64,000 bases of DNA from Neisseria dumasiana (GCF_022870885.1 NZ_CP091509.1:62001-126000), one strand, 5' to 3'. Counted from the stretch's first letter, positions 21,854 through 33,226 are shown. Notes: generated by a model not told the origin, from the sequence alone. Program-made: numbers and translations.

Positions 21854-22729
21854 ATGGCAGTAGGAAAAGAGATTCTCACCAAAATCCGCAGTGTTCAAAA
21901 TACTCAAAAGATCACTAAAGCGATGCAAATGGTGTCAACCTCTAAAATGCGGAAGACTCAAGAACGGATGCGTCTTGCACGTCCGTATGCTGAAAAAGTA
22001 CGTTTGGTAATGAGCCATTTGGCTCAAACCCATTCTGATCATGGTGTCAAACTGCTTGAGCCGCATCGCAGCGTACAGCGTGTAGGATTCATCCTAATTA
22101 CCACCGACAAGGGTTTGTGTGGTGGTTTGAATGCAAATGTGTTGAAAAAATTTTTAGCACAAGTTCAAGAGTATCAAGACCAAGGTATTGAAGTTGATGT
22201 GGTGTGTTTGGGCAGCAAAGGATTAGCAGCTTGCCAACGAATCGGATTGAATGTAATCGCCAGCGTTGTTAATTTAGGTGATACTCCGCGAATGGAAAAA
22301 TTATTAGGAGCCTTGACCGAAATTTTCCAGCGCTATGAGAAAAAACAGTTAGATGCGATTCATTTGGTGTATTCAGGTTTTGTGAATACCATGCGCCAAG
22401 AGCCCCGCAATGAAATTTTATTGCCGATAGGCCAAAACACAATGGAAAGTGTGAGTGAAAGCAGTGATTATAATTGGGATTATCGCTATGAGCCCAGTCC
22501 TGTTGCTGTTTTGGAATATTTGGTCCGCCGCTATTTAGAGTCTGTGGTTTATCAGGCGTTAAGCGATAATATGGCTTCAGAGCAAGCCGCACGAATGGTA
22601 GCGATGAAAGCCGCTACCGATAATGCGGGTAATGCCATTAAAGAGCTGCGCTTGGTATATAACAAGTCGCGCCAAGCCGCGATTACCACGGAGTTGTCAG
22701 AAATTGTTGCCGGTGCTGCTGCTGTTTAA
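21854..22729 (+). CDS. atpG: ATP synthase F1 subunit gamma
   Basis: The central rotor shaft, 291 aa. Both coiled-coil ends are conserved: KIRSVQNTQKITKAMQMVS at the N-terminus and NAGNAIKELRLVYNKSRQA at the C-terminus. The ribosome-binding site AAAGGAG is strong. Confidence 0.97.
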   Translation: MAVGKEILTKIRSVQNTQKITKAMQMVSTSKMRKTQERMRLARPYAEKVRLVMSHLAQTHSDHGVKLLEPHRSVQRVGFILITTDKGLCGGLNANVLKKFLAQVQEYQDQGIEVDVVCLGSKGLAACQRIGLNVIASVVNLGDTPRMEKLLGALTEIFQRYEKKQLDAIHLVYSGFVNTMRQEPRNEILLPIGQNTMESVSESSDYNWDYRYEPSPVAVLEYLVRRYLESVVYQALSDNMASEQAARMVAMKAATDNAGNAIKELRLVYNKSRQAAITTELSEIVAGAAAV

Positions 22730-22756
22730 GGTGGCGGTATCGTGCATTTAAAATAG

Positions 22757-24163
<1,407 letters not shown>

Positions 24164-24173
24164 GGAGGCCGGC

Positions 24174-24599
24174 ATGAGTGTCATGCAAGTTGAAGTGGTA
24201 AGTAATGAGCAGAATATTTATTCAGGGGAGGCTAGTTTTGTGGTTGTGCCGACCTTGGCTGGTGAGCTTGGTATTTACCCCAAACATGAGCCGATTATGA
24301 GTTTAGTCCGCCCGGGTACCTTACGTTTGACAGTACCGGGTTCTGCCGAAGAAATGTTAGTAGCGGTTTCAGGCGGCCTTTTGGAGGTTCAGCCGGATAA
24401 GCTGACTGTATTGGCCGATGTTGCAGTGCGTAGCGAAGAAATGGATCAAGCTCGTGCTGAAGAGGCTAAGAAAGCCGCAGAAGCCTGCATTTCTCAAGCT
24501 GCTGATGATGATTCACTGGCTAAAGCTCATGCAGCTTTGGCTGCAGCGATTGCGCAGCTGAAAACCTTGGATTATATTCGTTCGCAAAAAAACAAATAA
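24174..24599 (+). CDS. atpC: ATP synthase F1 subunit epsilon
   Basis: A rotor subunit and regulatory inhibitor of ATP hydrolysis, 141 aa. The N-terminal beta sandwich (VVPTLAGELGIYPKHEPI) is followed by a C-terminal helical hairpin rich in Ala and Glu. It is the last gene of the operon and is followed by a clear terminator. A second in-frame ATG 9 bases in is possible. Confidence 0.96.
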   Translation: MSVMQVEVVSNEQNIYSGEASFVVVPTLAGELGIYPKHEPIMSLVRPGTLRLTVPGSAEEMLVAVSGGLLEVQPDKLTVLADVAVRSEEMDQARAEEAKKAAEACISQAADDDSLAKAHAALAAAIAQLKTLDYIRSQKNK

Positions 24600-24617
24600 A
24601 AATCTGTTTGTTAAACC

Positions 24618-24645
24618 AAAAGCACAGCATTTGCTGTGCTTTTTT
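24618..24645 (+). terminator. Intrinsic terminator of the atp operon
   Basis: AGCACAGC (24621-24628) pairs with GCTGTGCT (24633-24640) around a 4-base loop, with A residues before and a run of T after. It lies 20 bases downstream of atpC. Confidence 0.92.
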
Positions 24646-24660
24646 ATTGTATAGTCAATC

Positions 24661-24807
24661 TGAGACCTTTGCAAAACCTCCATCTGCGGCGCATTTCTGC
24701 GTTGTGCGCTGCTCGCTCGTTTGCGCCTATCTATATGATATGTCTGCACTCGCTGTGCTGCTACGCCTTGAACTGCACCCACATCTGAGGGTTTTGCAAA
24801 GGTCTCA
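24661..24807. mobile_element. 147-bp MITE with TGAGACCTTTGCAAAA ends, copy 1
   Basis: The terminal inverted repeats TGAGACCTTTGCAAAACC and its reverse complement flank 147 bp without coding capacity. Three-base target duplications (ATC at 24658-24660 and 24808-24810) bound it. The ends resemble those of IS1106-like IS5-family elements, one remnant of which is present at 42750, so the element was probably mobilised in trans. It is inserted within a Correia-like element: joining the flanks gives TATAGTCAATCTGCTTAA, like the left end at 14978. Confidence 0.75.
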
Positions 24808-24903
24808 ATCTGCTTAATTTTACTACGATGTTGCTACTCCCTAGTTAAAGAGAACGATTGTGTATGCCGCTGAAGCGGCAACAGAATCGGTTTCGCACTT
24901 ATA

Positions 24904-25160
24904 TAGTTAATCCTCTTAGTTTTTAATACAAAGCACTAAGCCGAATACAGTACAACAGGTTGAGACCTTTGCCCCCCCCATCTGAGGCGCATTTCTGCGT
25001 TGTGCGCTGCTCGCTCGTTTGCCTATCTATATGATATGTCTGCACTCGCTATGCTGCTACACCTTGAACTGCATCCACATCTGAGGGTTTTGCAAAGGTC
25101 TCAGGTTGTACGGCAAGGCGCAGCAACGCCGTAGCTAAATGTAAGTTTATTTGCGATATG
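24904..25160. repeat. Correia-like element split by MITE copy 2
   Basis: Bases ~24904-24960 resemble the reverse complement of the element at 14978-15079 (TATAGTTAATCC..., then TTTTTAATACAAAGCACTA). The element continues after the insertion at 25104 as GGTTGTACGGCAAGGCGCAG and ends near AAGTTTATTTGCGATA (about 25144-25159). The two parts are separated by a complete MITE. Confidence 0.55.
24961..25103. mobile_element. 143-bp MITE, copy 2
   Basis: Same family as 24661-24807, with ends TGAGACCTTTGC and GCAAAGGTCTCA. The target duplication GGT occurs at 24958-24960 and 25104-25106. In the left arm the AAAA of the terminal repeat is replaced by a run of eight C (24972-24979), which shows divergence from copy 1. 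Confidence 0.75.
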
Positions 25161-25216
25161 ATGTATAACAAATCGCCGGCGCTTTTTAATGGAAGATGGG
25201 AGCGGAGAAAATAAAT

Positions 25217-25244
25217 AAGCGGTGGGGAATATACCGCACCGCTT
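25217..25244 (-). terminator. Terminator of the BCCT transporter gene
   Basis: AAGCGGTG (25217-25224) pairs with CACCGCTT (25237-25244). On the reverse strand the stem is followed by a T-rich stretch (TATTTATTTTCT). It lies 28 bases beyond the stop of the transporter gene. Confidence 0.6.
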
Positions 25245-25271
25245 GGCATGTGTAGCGTATCTGCGTAAGGT

Positions 25272-27086
25272 TTAAGATGTCGCATCGTCGTTGCTGTGCC
25301 GCTTTTCTTCATAAACGGCTTGTTGCGCCAAAACAGAACCTTCGGGTGCTTGAGAAGTTTCTCCGTATTCCCACGGTGCATTGCTGGGGATTTCTTCGAT
25401 GTGGATGGTTTTCAACGAATAATCAGGCTGGTAATACAAATCGTATTTGGCTGCTTTGATAACCGACAACATCATCATACTCATGATTACCAATAAAGGA
25501 GCGCCTGCAAAGATGGAGGCCGTCTGAAGCGTGTTCAGTCCGCCGATGAACATCAATGTTGCAGGCAAAATGCACAGTGTGAATGCCCAAAACAACCGGT
25601 TCCAACGGTGGGGTTCGCCGTGAACCTCGTGTTGCACAACAGATGCGAGAATATAAGAAATACTGTCGAAAGTGGTTGCGGTAAAGATTACCGCCAGCAG
25701 AGTGAACACGCCAATCGAAATTTGCGGCATCGGCAAGGTGGATAGAATCGCAAAAATCGTGGCGGTTGCGCCTTTATCGTTAAGTAGAGCGACCACATCC
25801 ATCGCACTGCTCAATTGCAGGTAGAGACCGTAGTTGCCCAATACGATAAAGAATACGGCGCAGCCGAGCGAGCCGTAGAACATTGAGCCGATGGTCATTT
25901 GGCGGATAGTGCGTCCTTTGGAAATTTTAGCGATAAACAGGCCGATAGTCGGCGCAAAAACCAACCACCATGCCCAGTAGAAAATCGTCCAATCTTTCGG
26001 AAAACCGGTATTTTTGAAACCGTGCTGTTCAAAGTGGCCGAACGATTCCGCCCATGTCATCATGGTAAACATCTGGGTAAGCGAGCGGCCCAAGCTTTCC
26101 AAACCCACGTTCAAAATAAACACCGTAGGGCCGACTAACAACACAAAAATCAGAAAGGCAATGGCCAAGTAGAAGTTAAAGTTAGATAGTCTTTGGATAC
26201 CGCCGCGCAAGCCCTGATAGGCACTGTAGGCAAAAATACAGGTAGTAACCAGCAGTACGCCCAAGCTGGTTATCCAATCAGACGGCAGGCCGAACAGTTT
26301 GTGCAAGCCTTCGGTAATCATCGGAGAAGCCAGGCCAAGAGAGGTTGCTCCGCCGCCTATCATGCCGAAAACAAAGAAAATATCAATCAAACGGCCCCAG
26401 TTGCTTTTCGTAAACTTTTCGCCCAACAAAGGCATTAAGCTTTGGCTGACCTTCAACACCGGAGAGTTGCGCACATGGGCAAAATAGGCAATGGCTACGG
26501 CGGGTACCAAATAAATCGCCCAAGCTATCGGCCCCCAATGGAACAGCCCATAGGTGCTGGCCCAGCGTACTGCGTCGGGTGAACCGGGAGCAATTCCGAA
26601 CGGAGGCCCTTGGTAGTAATAAGCCCACTCGATGATACCCCAATAAAGAATGCCCGAACCGATTCCGCCGCAAAACATCATGGCTGCCCAAGAGCCGGTT
26701 TTGAACTCGATTTCGTCTTCGGGTTTGCCCAGTTTAATGTTGCCGATATCGGAAAAAGAAATATAAATAACAAAGATAAAAGCCAGCAGGCCGAATGCCA
26801 AATAACCGATGCCTAATTTGGCGGTAACAAAATCTTTAACCAAAGCGACCCAATCGGCACCCTCTTGAGGAAAGGCAATTAAAGGCAGGGTTACGCAAAG
26901 CAGAATGATCAAGACGCCGAAAAAAGTAAACCGGTCGATCCGTGTGTCGGGTGTAGAAGATGCGCCGTGGGGTTGAAAGTTTTTATCGGCATCAAACATG
27001 CCCAAATGCCGGTAGGAAGGGCGGGGCTGTGCCGGTTTGTAACGGAAGCGGACATCGGTAGAGTCGGGTTTGTTGTGAACAGACAA
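25272..27086 (-). CDS. BCCT-family betaine/choline/carnitine-type transporter
   Basis: A 604-aa inner-membrane secondary transporter with about 12 helices and ~50-residue soluble ends. BCCT features include the glycine-rich unwound helix MMFCGGIGSGILYWG and the tryptophan-rich segment with WTIFYWAWWLVFAPTIGLF. The family imports quaternary ammonium compatible solutes or their precursors with Na+ or H+. The exact substrate cannot be read from the sequence. There are no bet genes beside it, so an osmoprotection rather than catabolic role is likely. It is a stand-alone gene flanked on both sides by small repeats. Confidence 0.9.
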   Translation of the reverse strand: MSVHNKPDSTDVRFRYKPAQPRPSYRHLGMFDADKNFQPHGASSTPDTRIDRFTFFGVLIILLCVTLPLIAFPQEGADWVALVKDFVTAKLGIGYLAFGLLAFIFVIYISFSDIGNIKLGKPEDEIEFKTGSWAAMMFCGGIGSGILYWGIIEWAYYYQGPPFGIAPGSPDAVRWASTYGLFHWGPIAWAIYLVPAVAIAYFAHVRNSPVLKVSQSLMPLLGEKFTKSNWGRLIDIFFVFGMIGGGATSLGLASPMITEGLHKLFGLPSDWITSLGVLLVTTCIFAYSAYQGLRGGIQRLSNFNFYLAIAFLIFVLLVGPTVFILNVGLESLGRSLTQMFTMMTWAESFGHFEQHGFKNTGFPKDWTIFYWAWWLVFAPTIGLFIAKISKGRTIRQMTIGSMFYGSLGCAVFFIVLGNYGLYLQLSSAMDVVALLNDKGATATIFAILSTLPMPQISIGVFTLLAVIFTATTFDSISYILASVVQHEVHGEPHRWNRLFWAFTLCILPATLMFIGGLNTLQTASIFAGAPLLVIMSMMMLSVIKAAKYDLYYQPDYSLKTIHIEEIPSNAPWEYGETSQAPEGSVLAQQAVYEEKRHSNDDATS

Positions 27087-27133
27087 TGTTGGCTCCTTAT
27101 GTAGTGGTTATTGTTTTGAGTGTCATGTCGGTT

Positions 27134-27227
27134 TATCGCAAATAAACTGAACTTGCTGCGCCTTGTCGTACTGCTTGTACTGTTTGCGGCTTGCTGCTTC
27201 GTATCAAAAATAAGTTTATTTGCCATA
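27134..27227. repeat. Correia-like element, 94 bp
   Basis: The ends TATCGCAAATAAACT and AAGTTTATTTGCCATA are inverted. The internal GCGGCTTGCTGC and following sequence match the inside of the element at 14978. It sits just upstream of the BCCT gene and could affect its promoter. Confidence 0.6.
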
Positions 27228-27442
27228 TGCACGCTTTTTATAATTTTTATAATGTATTGAAAGGTTTGTAAACAAAAGCGGCTTGTGTGCTCTGACGATT
27301 TTATGTAGATGTATGATTTTAAACAATAAAATTTTAATAACTTAAGTTGTTGATAAATAAGGTTAAGGCCGTCTGAAAAGCCTTTGCTGCGGGAAGGTTT
27401 TTGGTGCTTGCAGTCAAAGATAATTGTTAATATTATTCATGC

Positions 27443-27543
27443 TGACACTTTTGCAAAACCGACAGATAATGCGGCCTGCTTCTGTATCCGGTATGGCTGC
27501 ATGATAAGCACTATCCGGTTTTGAAGGTTTTCCAAAGGTTTCA
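27443..27543. repeat. Degenerate MITE-like remnant upstream of sodA
   Basis: TGACACTTTTGCAAAACCG at the left and GGTTTTCCAAAGGTTTCA at the right are diverged versions of the TGAGACC terminal repeats. The inside is unrelated to the other copies, and no open frame is present. The remaining 27228-27442 sequence is AT-rich with one DUS near 27366. Confidence 0.4.
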
Positions 27544-27601
27544 TGCCGGAAACGGCGTTTTGGATTTCCAACCGCAACCAAAAATTTTTAAGGAGATTAA
27601 G

Positions 27602-28222
27602 ATGGCTTACGTTCTGCCCGAACTCGGCTACGCTTACGATGCGTTAGAGCCTCATTTCGATGAGATGACCATGAATATCCACCACACCAAGCACCATCAG
27701 GCTTATGTAAACAATGCCAATGCCGCTTTGGAGAGCCTGCCCGAATTTGCCTCGTTGAGCGCCGAAGAATTGGTGTCGCGTTTGAAAGAACTGCCTGCCG
27801 ACAAGCAAACCGTGTTGCGTAACAATGCAGGCGGACATGCAAACCATTCTTTCTTCTGGAAAAACCTTAAAAAAGGTACTGAATTGAAAGGTAAACTCAA
27901 AGAAGCCATCGAGCGTGATTTCGGTTCGTTTGAAGCGTTTCAGGCAGAATTTGAAAAAGCGGCGGCTACCCGTTTCGGTTCGGGTTGGGCATGGCTGGTG
28001 TTGGACGGAGGCCGTCTGAAAGTGGTTTCTACCGCCAACCAAGATACGCCGCTGATGGGTGAAGAGATTGCCGGTTGCAAAGGCTATCCGATTATCGGCT
28101 TGGATGTGTGGGAACACGCTTACTATCTGAAATTCCAAAACCGCCGCCCCGATTATGTGAAAGAGTATTGGAATGTGGTGAACTGGGACGAAGCGGCCAA
28201 ACGCTTTGAATCCCAACAATAA
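27602..28222 (+). CDS. sodA: Superoxide dismutase, manganese type
   Basis: Converts superoxide to oxygen and hydrogen peroxide in the cytoplasm. The 206-aa protein starts at 27602 after AAGGAG; an upstream in-frame ATG at 27521 lies in repeat sequence and is rejected. The metal ligands H27, H82, D168 and H172 are at exactly the E. coli SodA positions, and GGHANH plus the TANQD glutamine indicate a Mn-type enzyme. The sequence is strikingly close to enterobacterial SodA along its whole length, unlike the Fe-type SodB familiar from pathogenic Neisseria, so ancestral transfer is possible. Confidence 0.95.
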   Translation: MAYVLPELGYAYDALEPHFDEMTMNIHHTKHHQAYVNNANAALESLPEFASLSAEELVSRLKELPADKQTVLRNNAGGHANHSFFWKNLKKGTELKGKLKEAIERDFGSFEAFQAEFEKAAATRFGSGWAWLVLDGGRLKVVSTANQDTPLMGEEIAGCKGYPIIGLDVWEHAYYLKFQNRRPDYVKEYWNVVNWDEAAKRFESQQ

Positions 28223-28264
28223 TCAGATAGAGAGATTAGCCCGGCTTGGATAGAGCAGGGCAGA

Positions 28265-28318
28265 ATAAAGGGTTGAGGCCGTCTGAAAAAACTTATTCAG
28301 ACGGCCTCAACCCTTTAT
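28265..28318. terminator. Long DUS-containing terminator after sodA
   Basis: A perfect 23-bp stem (28265-28287 with 28296-28318) encloses an 8-base loop. The central part of each arm is an AG-DUS. It is a strong terminator 43 bases after sodA. Confidence 0.9.
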
Positions 28319-28325
28319 ACAACTT

Positions 28326-28582
28326 GAAACCTTTGCAAAACCCTCAGATGCGGATGCAGTTCAAGGCGCAGCAGCACAGCAAGAGACCTTTGCAAAACCC
28401 TCAGATGCGGATGCAGTTCAAGGCGCAGCAGCACAGCAAGAGACCTTTGCAAAACCCTCAGATGTGGATGCAGTTCAAGGCGTAGCAGCACAGCGAGTGC
28501 AGACATATCATATAGATAGGCAAACGAGCGAGCAGCGCACAACGAAGAAATGCGCCGCAGATGGGGGTTTTGCAAAGGTCTC
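28326..28582. mobile_element. MITE copy 3 with its left end in triplicate
   Basis: A full MITE (about 28440-28582) of the TGAGACC family, in opposite orientation to copies 1 and 2. It is preceded by two extra copies of its first 57 bp, at 28326 and 28383. The three starts are spaced exactly 57 bases apart, a tandem amplification of the end. The right end GCAAAGGTCTCA is intact. Confidence 0.75.
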
Positions 28583-28605
28583 AGCAAGTGCAGACCACGG
28601 AAACA

Positions 28606-29652
28606 TTACACTGTTTTGACTACATCGCCGTTGTCAAATACCAATACCCGCTCCGGCCAGCGCATGGCTGCGAGATGGAAGGTGGAGCGTTCGACCGGCG
28701 TGCCGGCTTTGCGGTCGCGCCAGCGTGCGCCGACGGAAAAATCGAGACAGAACACATTGCGCCGTGCGCCGTGCCATGCGTTGCCGGCGGCAGGCAGGAT
28801 GTTTTCCCTGTCGGGCGAGAGCGGTTGGGGCAAGCGGTTTCGCCAGTAGTGGCCGATAAGCACGGGAATGTCGTCGCGGTAATCGTCCCACCAGCTGCAA
28901 CGTGCCGTAAACCGCCAGCGGCCTCCGGCATAGAACGGTTGGGATGCGATATTTTCAACACCGCTGGTTAGTGCGCGTATCGGGTGCAGGCGGCTGCGGT
29001 TGAGTTCGTATTGGGCGGTGGCAGGCATCGGCGGAGGAGGCTGGGGATGTTCCAGCGCGTCGGCGTAGCGTTGTTGTTCTTGCAAGTAGTCGGGATACCA
29101 AGAGGCCGTCTGAAGTGTGTGGCGCAGTTCGGCATCGAAACGGCGGTATTGTTCGGTAAGCGGTTCACCGGCGGCTGCTTCGAGGGCAGGGAAAGTGTGC
29201 GGTTGCCAAGCGGCATGAACGATACGCAGGTCGGCGCGCTCGAGTATCAACGGTTGGGCGGCCAAGCGGCTTTCCAAATCGGGTTTGCGCTCGTCGGGTA
29301 AAATGCGCCAAGGGGCATAACGTTCGGCGTCTTTGTTGTAACGCTGGGGAAAAAACCAGCCTGAGCCGTCTTTGGGGTCGTGCACAAGCGCATTCAGCTC
29401 GTGGTTGCCCAGCACGGTAAAGGCGTTGCCGGCATCGTGTGCCTGAAAAAACCAGTCGAGTACAGCGGGGCTGTCGGGGCCGCGGTCGCACAGGTCGCCG
29501 ACAAAAACGATTTTTCTGCCTTGCGGGTGGCTGCCGTCGCTGCGGTAGCCGAGATGATGCAGCAAAGTTTGCAGGGCGTCGATTTCGCCGTGAACGTCGC
29601 CGATGATGTCGAGCGGGGTGTCGGGGAGGGGTTGGCGGTATTGATAGGACAT
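28606..29652 (-). CDS. Calcineurin-like metallophosphoesterase
   Basis: A 348-aa cytoplasmic protein of the metallophosphoesterase superfamily. The metal-binding motifs are in order near the N-terminus: GDVHGE (~residue 18), GDLCDRG (~52) and GNHE (~80), with a later HAAW and GHYW carrying further histidines. This pattern resembles ApaH/PrpE-like phosphatases, but the protein is longer than ApaH and I do not assign a substrate. The start is MSYQYRQPL at 29652; an open frame extends upstream through a DUS and is not used. It probably stands alone, ending against MITE copy 3. Confidence 0.85.
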   Translation of the reverse strand: MSYQYRQPLPDTPLDIIGDVHGEIDALQTLLHHLGYRSDGSHPQGRKIVFVGDLCDRGPDSPAVLDWFFQAHDAGNAFTVLGNHELNALVHDPKDGSGWFFPQRYNKDAERYAPWRILPDERKPDLESRLAAQPLILERADLRIVHAAWQPHTFPALEAAAGEPLTEQYRRFDAELRHTLQTASWYPDYLQEQQRYADALEHPQPPPPMPATAQYELNRSRLHPIRALTSGVENIASQPFYAGGRWRFTARCSWWDDYRDDIPVLIGHYWRNRLPQPLSPDRENILPAAGNAWHGARRNVFCLDFSVGARWRDRKAGTPVERSTFHLAAMRWPERVLVFDNGDVVKTV

Positions 29653-29848
29653 GGTTTGTTTTCCCGTAAAGGCCGTCTGAAACATGACGGTCAACTGCAT
29701 AATATTACATTGGCTGTGCATTTCTTAAAACCGGTGGGCAGTATGATACCGCAGGTTGCTTTAACCGACCGTTCTGCCATGCGTTGTCGGCAGATACGGC
29801 TTGTTGTGGTAAAAGCAACCTTTTCCCCGCAACTGTACGGAGATGTTT

Positions 29849-30268
29849 ATGAATACTGTCCGCAAATCCATGATAGCCGCACTGGTTACTTCGGCTTTGG
29901 TGCTGGCACCGGCCGCCCAAGCGCGGATGACCGACCGCACTAAAGCTACGATCGTGGGTGCTGCCGTCGGCGGTGTAATCGGAAGTGCCGCAGGCAACAA
30001 TATGGAAAGCACGTTAATCGGTGCTGCCATCGGCGGTACGGCAGGCAATCTGTATGCCAAGCGCAATCAAAAGCGTGAAGCGGCCGAACGTGAAAACCGC
30101 CGCCGTGAGGTGGTTTACCGCGACAGACACCATCATCATTACTATTATGATGACGACGATGATGACAAAAAGCGTAAAAAATACCGTCATCACCACGTCA
30201 GCCACAAAAAATACGGCAAAAAGCACGGAAAATACAAACGCTACGAGCGTGATGACGATGATGATTGA
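29849..30268 (+). CDS. Exported glycine-zipper protein with His/Asp/Lys-rich tail
   Basis: A 139-aa protein. Residues 1-~25 form a signal peptide ending APAAQA-R. Residues ~35-65 carry a glycine-zipper (VGAAVGGVIGSAAGNN, then IGAAIGGTAGN), as in small outer-membrane or periplasmic SlyB-like proteins. The C-terminal half is highly charged, with runs of His (RHHHHYYYDDDDDD), Lys and Asp. The start at 29849 has GGAG at good spacing; 29843 is less likely. The function is unknown; the tail suggests metal binding or unfolded behaviour. Confidence 0.75.
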   Translation: MNTVRKSMIAALVTSALVLAPAAQARMTDRTKATIVGAAVGGVIGSAAGNNMESTLIGAAIGGTAGNLYAKRNQKREAAERENRRREVVYRDRHHHHYYYDDDDDDKKRKKYRHHHVSHKKYGKKHGKYKRYERDDDDD

Positions 30269-30281
30269 TGGATGAACGCTT

Positions 30282-30315
30282 GAGGCCGTCTGAAAATCTG
30301 TTTTCAGACGGCCTC
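30282..30315. terminator. Inverted DUS terminator
   Basis: GAGGCCGTCTGAAAA (30282-30296) and its inverted copy (30301-30315) form a 15-bp stem after the glycine-zipper gene. Confidence 0.88.
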
Positions 30316-30362
30316 ACCGTATCGAATGTGTATATTTCAGCTTCGCATTGAACAAAAACGAA

Positions 30363-30397
30363 CGAACCGCCCGATGGATTCAGGCGGTTCGGTTTTT
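30363..30397. terminator. Bidirectional terminator between glycine-zipper gene and accC
   Basis: CGAACCGCC (30363-30371) and GGCGGTTCG (30383-30391) are inverted and have T-rich sequence on both outer sides, so the structure can terminate accC on the reverse strand and read-through on the forward strand. Confidence 0.8.
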
Positions 30398-30400
30398 TAA

Positions 30401-31762
<1,362 letters not shown>

Positions 31763-31817
31763 AAGATTCTTTCAGAAGAAGTTTCAAAGCAGGGCTTTGT
31801 TCTGAATGTAAGTAATT

Positions 31818-31850
31818 CAGACGGCCTCATGCACAGGGGCCGTCTGAAAA
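31818..31850. repeat. Inverted DUS pair between accB and accC
   Basis: ATTCAGACGGCC near 31818 and GGCCGTCTGAAAAT near 31837 form a hairpin in the ~96-bp accB-accC gap. It may cause partial termination and so help set the AccB:AccC ratio. Confidence 0.65.
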
Positions 31851-31858
31851 TAATTCTG

Positions 31859-32326
31859 TTACTCGATGATAAACAATGGCTCGCCGTATTCGACAGGCTG
31901 GCCGTTTTCAACCAAGATTTCTTTGACCACGCCGGATTTTTCGGCTTCGATTTCGTTCATCAGTTTCATGGCTTCGATAATGCACAAGGTGTCGCCGGCC
32001 TTAACGGTTTGGCCTACTTCTACAAACGGAGGGGAAGTGGGGCTGGGTGCGCGGTAGAATGTGCCGACCATAGGTGATTTTTGTGCATTGGTCAGATCAC
32101 GCGCAGCGGGAGCGGCAGGAGAAGCGGAAGGTGCGGCGGCAGGTGCCGCGGGGGCGGCAGGTGCAGGCGCGGCATGGTGAACGGCGGTAGGCGCAGCATA
32201 AATGGCTTGCTGGGGAGCGGTGGAGCGGGTAATGCGTACTTTTTCTTCACCTTCGGTCACTTCGATTTCGGCGATACCCGATTCTTCAACCAGATCAATC
32301 AATTTCTTCAGTTTGCGTAAGTCCAT
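31859..32326 (-). CDS. accB: Acetyl-CoA carboxylase biotin carboxyl carrier protein
   Basis: Carries carboxyl-biotin between AccC and the carboxyltransferase. It is 155 aa. The N-terminal helix [18 protein letters not shown] is followed by an alanine/proline-rich mobile linker (residues ~50-80) and the biotinyl domain with the modified lysine in [11 protein letters not shown]. It is the first gene of accBC and has the ribosome-binding site AAGGAA. Confidence 0.98.
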   Translation of the reverse strand: MDLRKLKKLIDLVEESGIAEIEVTEGEEKVRITRSTAPQQAIYAAPTAVHHAAPAPAAPAAPAAAPSASPAAPAARDLTNAQKSPMVGTFYRAPSPTSPPFVEVGQTVKAGDTLCIIEAMKLMNEIEAEKSGVVKEILVENGQPVEYGEPLFIIE

Positions 32327-32705
32327 AAAGGTTCCTTTTGCTTAATGTAAAGCCGTGATTGCTTTGCGGCACGGATTGGCTGCCGTTTTGCCGCAAAACA
32401 GATGGTATGCTGCGCCTTTTTCTTAGGCGGTTACAAAAAAAGATATACGGATATTGTTACTAACTTGCTGCTAAATGTCCAGTAAAATATCAAAAAAAGG
32501 CAGTTTTGGGTAAAAACATCCGAAATAGGCCGAATGGAAAAAGCCGACGGGGACTCTTGTGAGTATTTATTCTAAACCTGAAGGCCGAAAGCTAAAAAAC
32601 GTTAAAGTTTGCATGAGGAGTTCTGACGGGAGCAGAAGGGAGGAGGCTTCGGTAAAAGCCCGTTTGAGAGTATCGCGGCGGCCGATGTCTGTTTTCTTTA
32701 CGCAG
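32327..32705. other. Intergenic region with accB promoter side
   Basis: 379 bp between the accB start and the end of hpaC (both reverse). No convincing gene was found; the forward open frame across 32559-32978 overlaps hpaC antisense and has no family-like sequence. The accB promoter must lie here but I cannot fix it. No DUS was seen. Confidence 0.5.
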
Positions 32706-33212
32706 CTATGGCAATTGATTGAAATTTCTGCGGAAATAAACCAATGCGGGTTGAGTGGTGTCGTGCACGTTGATTTCGTTAATCAATACATAAAAAACAT
32801 GATGTGTGCCGATGTCGTGTTGGGCGGTAATTTTTCCGTGAAGGTGGGCAAGCGCGCCTTCCACCTGCAATTGCCCGGTTTGCCCGCGATGCCAAATGTG
32901 GTATTCGAAGCGTTCTTCGGGCGAGAGCTTGGTGATGCCGGCAAAATGCTCGGCAACATCCTGCTGGGCAGCCGATAGCACGTTGATACACAAATCTTCG
33001 TTGGTTTGAAGTATGGGGATAATGGCGGAACGGCGGTTGATGCAGATCATCACGGTGGGCGGCGCGTCGGTAACGGGCGTAACGGCGGTCATGGTAATGC
33101 CGTAACGGCCTGCGCTGCCGTCGGTGGTGATGACATGCACACCGGCTGCGCACGAAGCCATGGCATCTCGGAAGCAGGGTTGGAGTGCGTGGTCCGGTTT
33201 GTTTTCTGTCAT
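32706..33212 (-). CDS. hpaC: HpaC-like flavin reductase
   Basis: A 168-aa flavin reductase (FMN-binding split-barrel family) resembling the small component of 4-hydroxyphenylacetate 3-monooxygenase, which supplies reduced flavin to HpaB. Typical family segments are FRDAMASCAAGVHVITT and TMTAVTPVTDAPPTVMICI, and the His-containing C-terminal GALAHLHGKI. It lies 14 bases downstream of a MarR regulator gene, the same pair as NMB1842-NMB1843 in N. meningitidis. No hpaB is in the window, so its partner is unknown. Confidence 0.85.
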   Translation of the reverse strand: MTENKPDHALQPCFRDAMASCAAGVHVITTDGSAGRYGITMTAVTPVTDAPPTVMICINRRSAIIPILQTNEDLCINVLSAAQQDVAEHFAGITKLSPEERFEYHIWHRGQTGQLQVEGALAHLHGKITAQHDIGTHHVFYVLINEINVHDTTQPALVYFRRNFNQLP

Positions 33213-33226
33213 GGCGTATGCGGAGC

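Noticed and set aside
29380..29943. Forward 187-codon frame across the metallophosphoesterase start
   Set aside because: It is antisense to a gene with clear catalytic motifs and runs through a DUS and the next gene's promoter.
32559..32978. Forward 139-codon frame upstream of accB
   Set aside because: More than half is antisense to hpaC, and the remaining part lacks family-like features.
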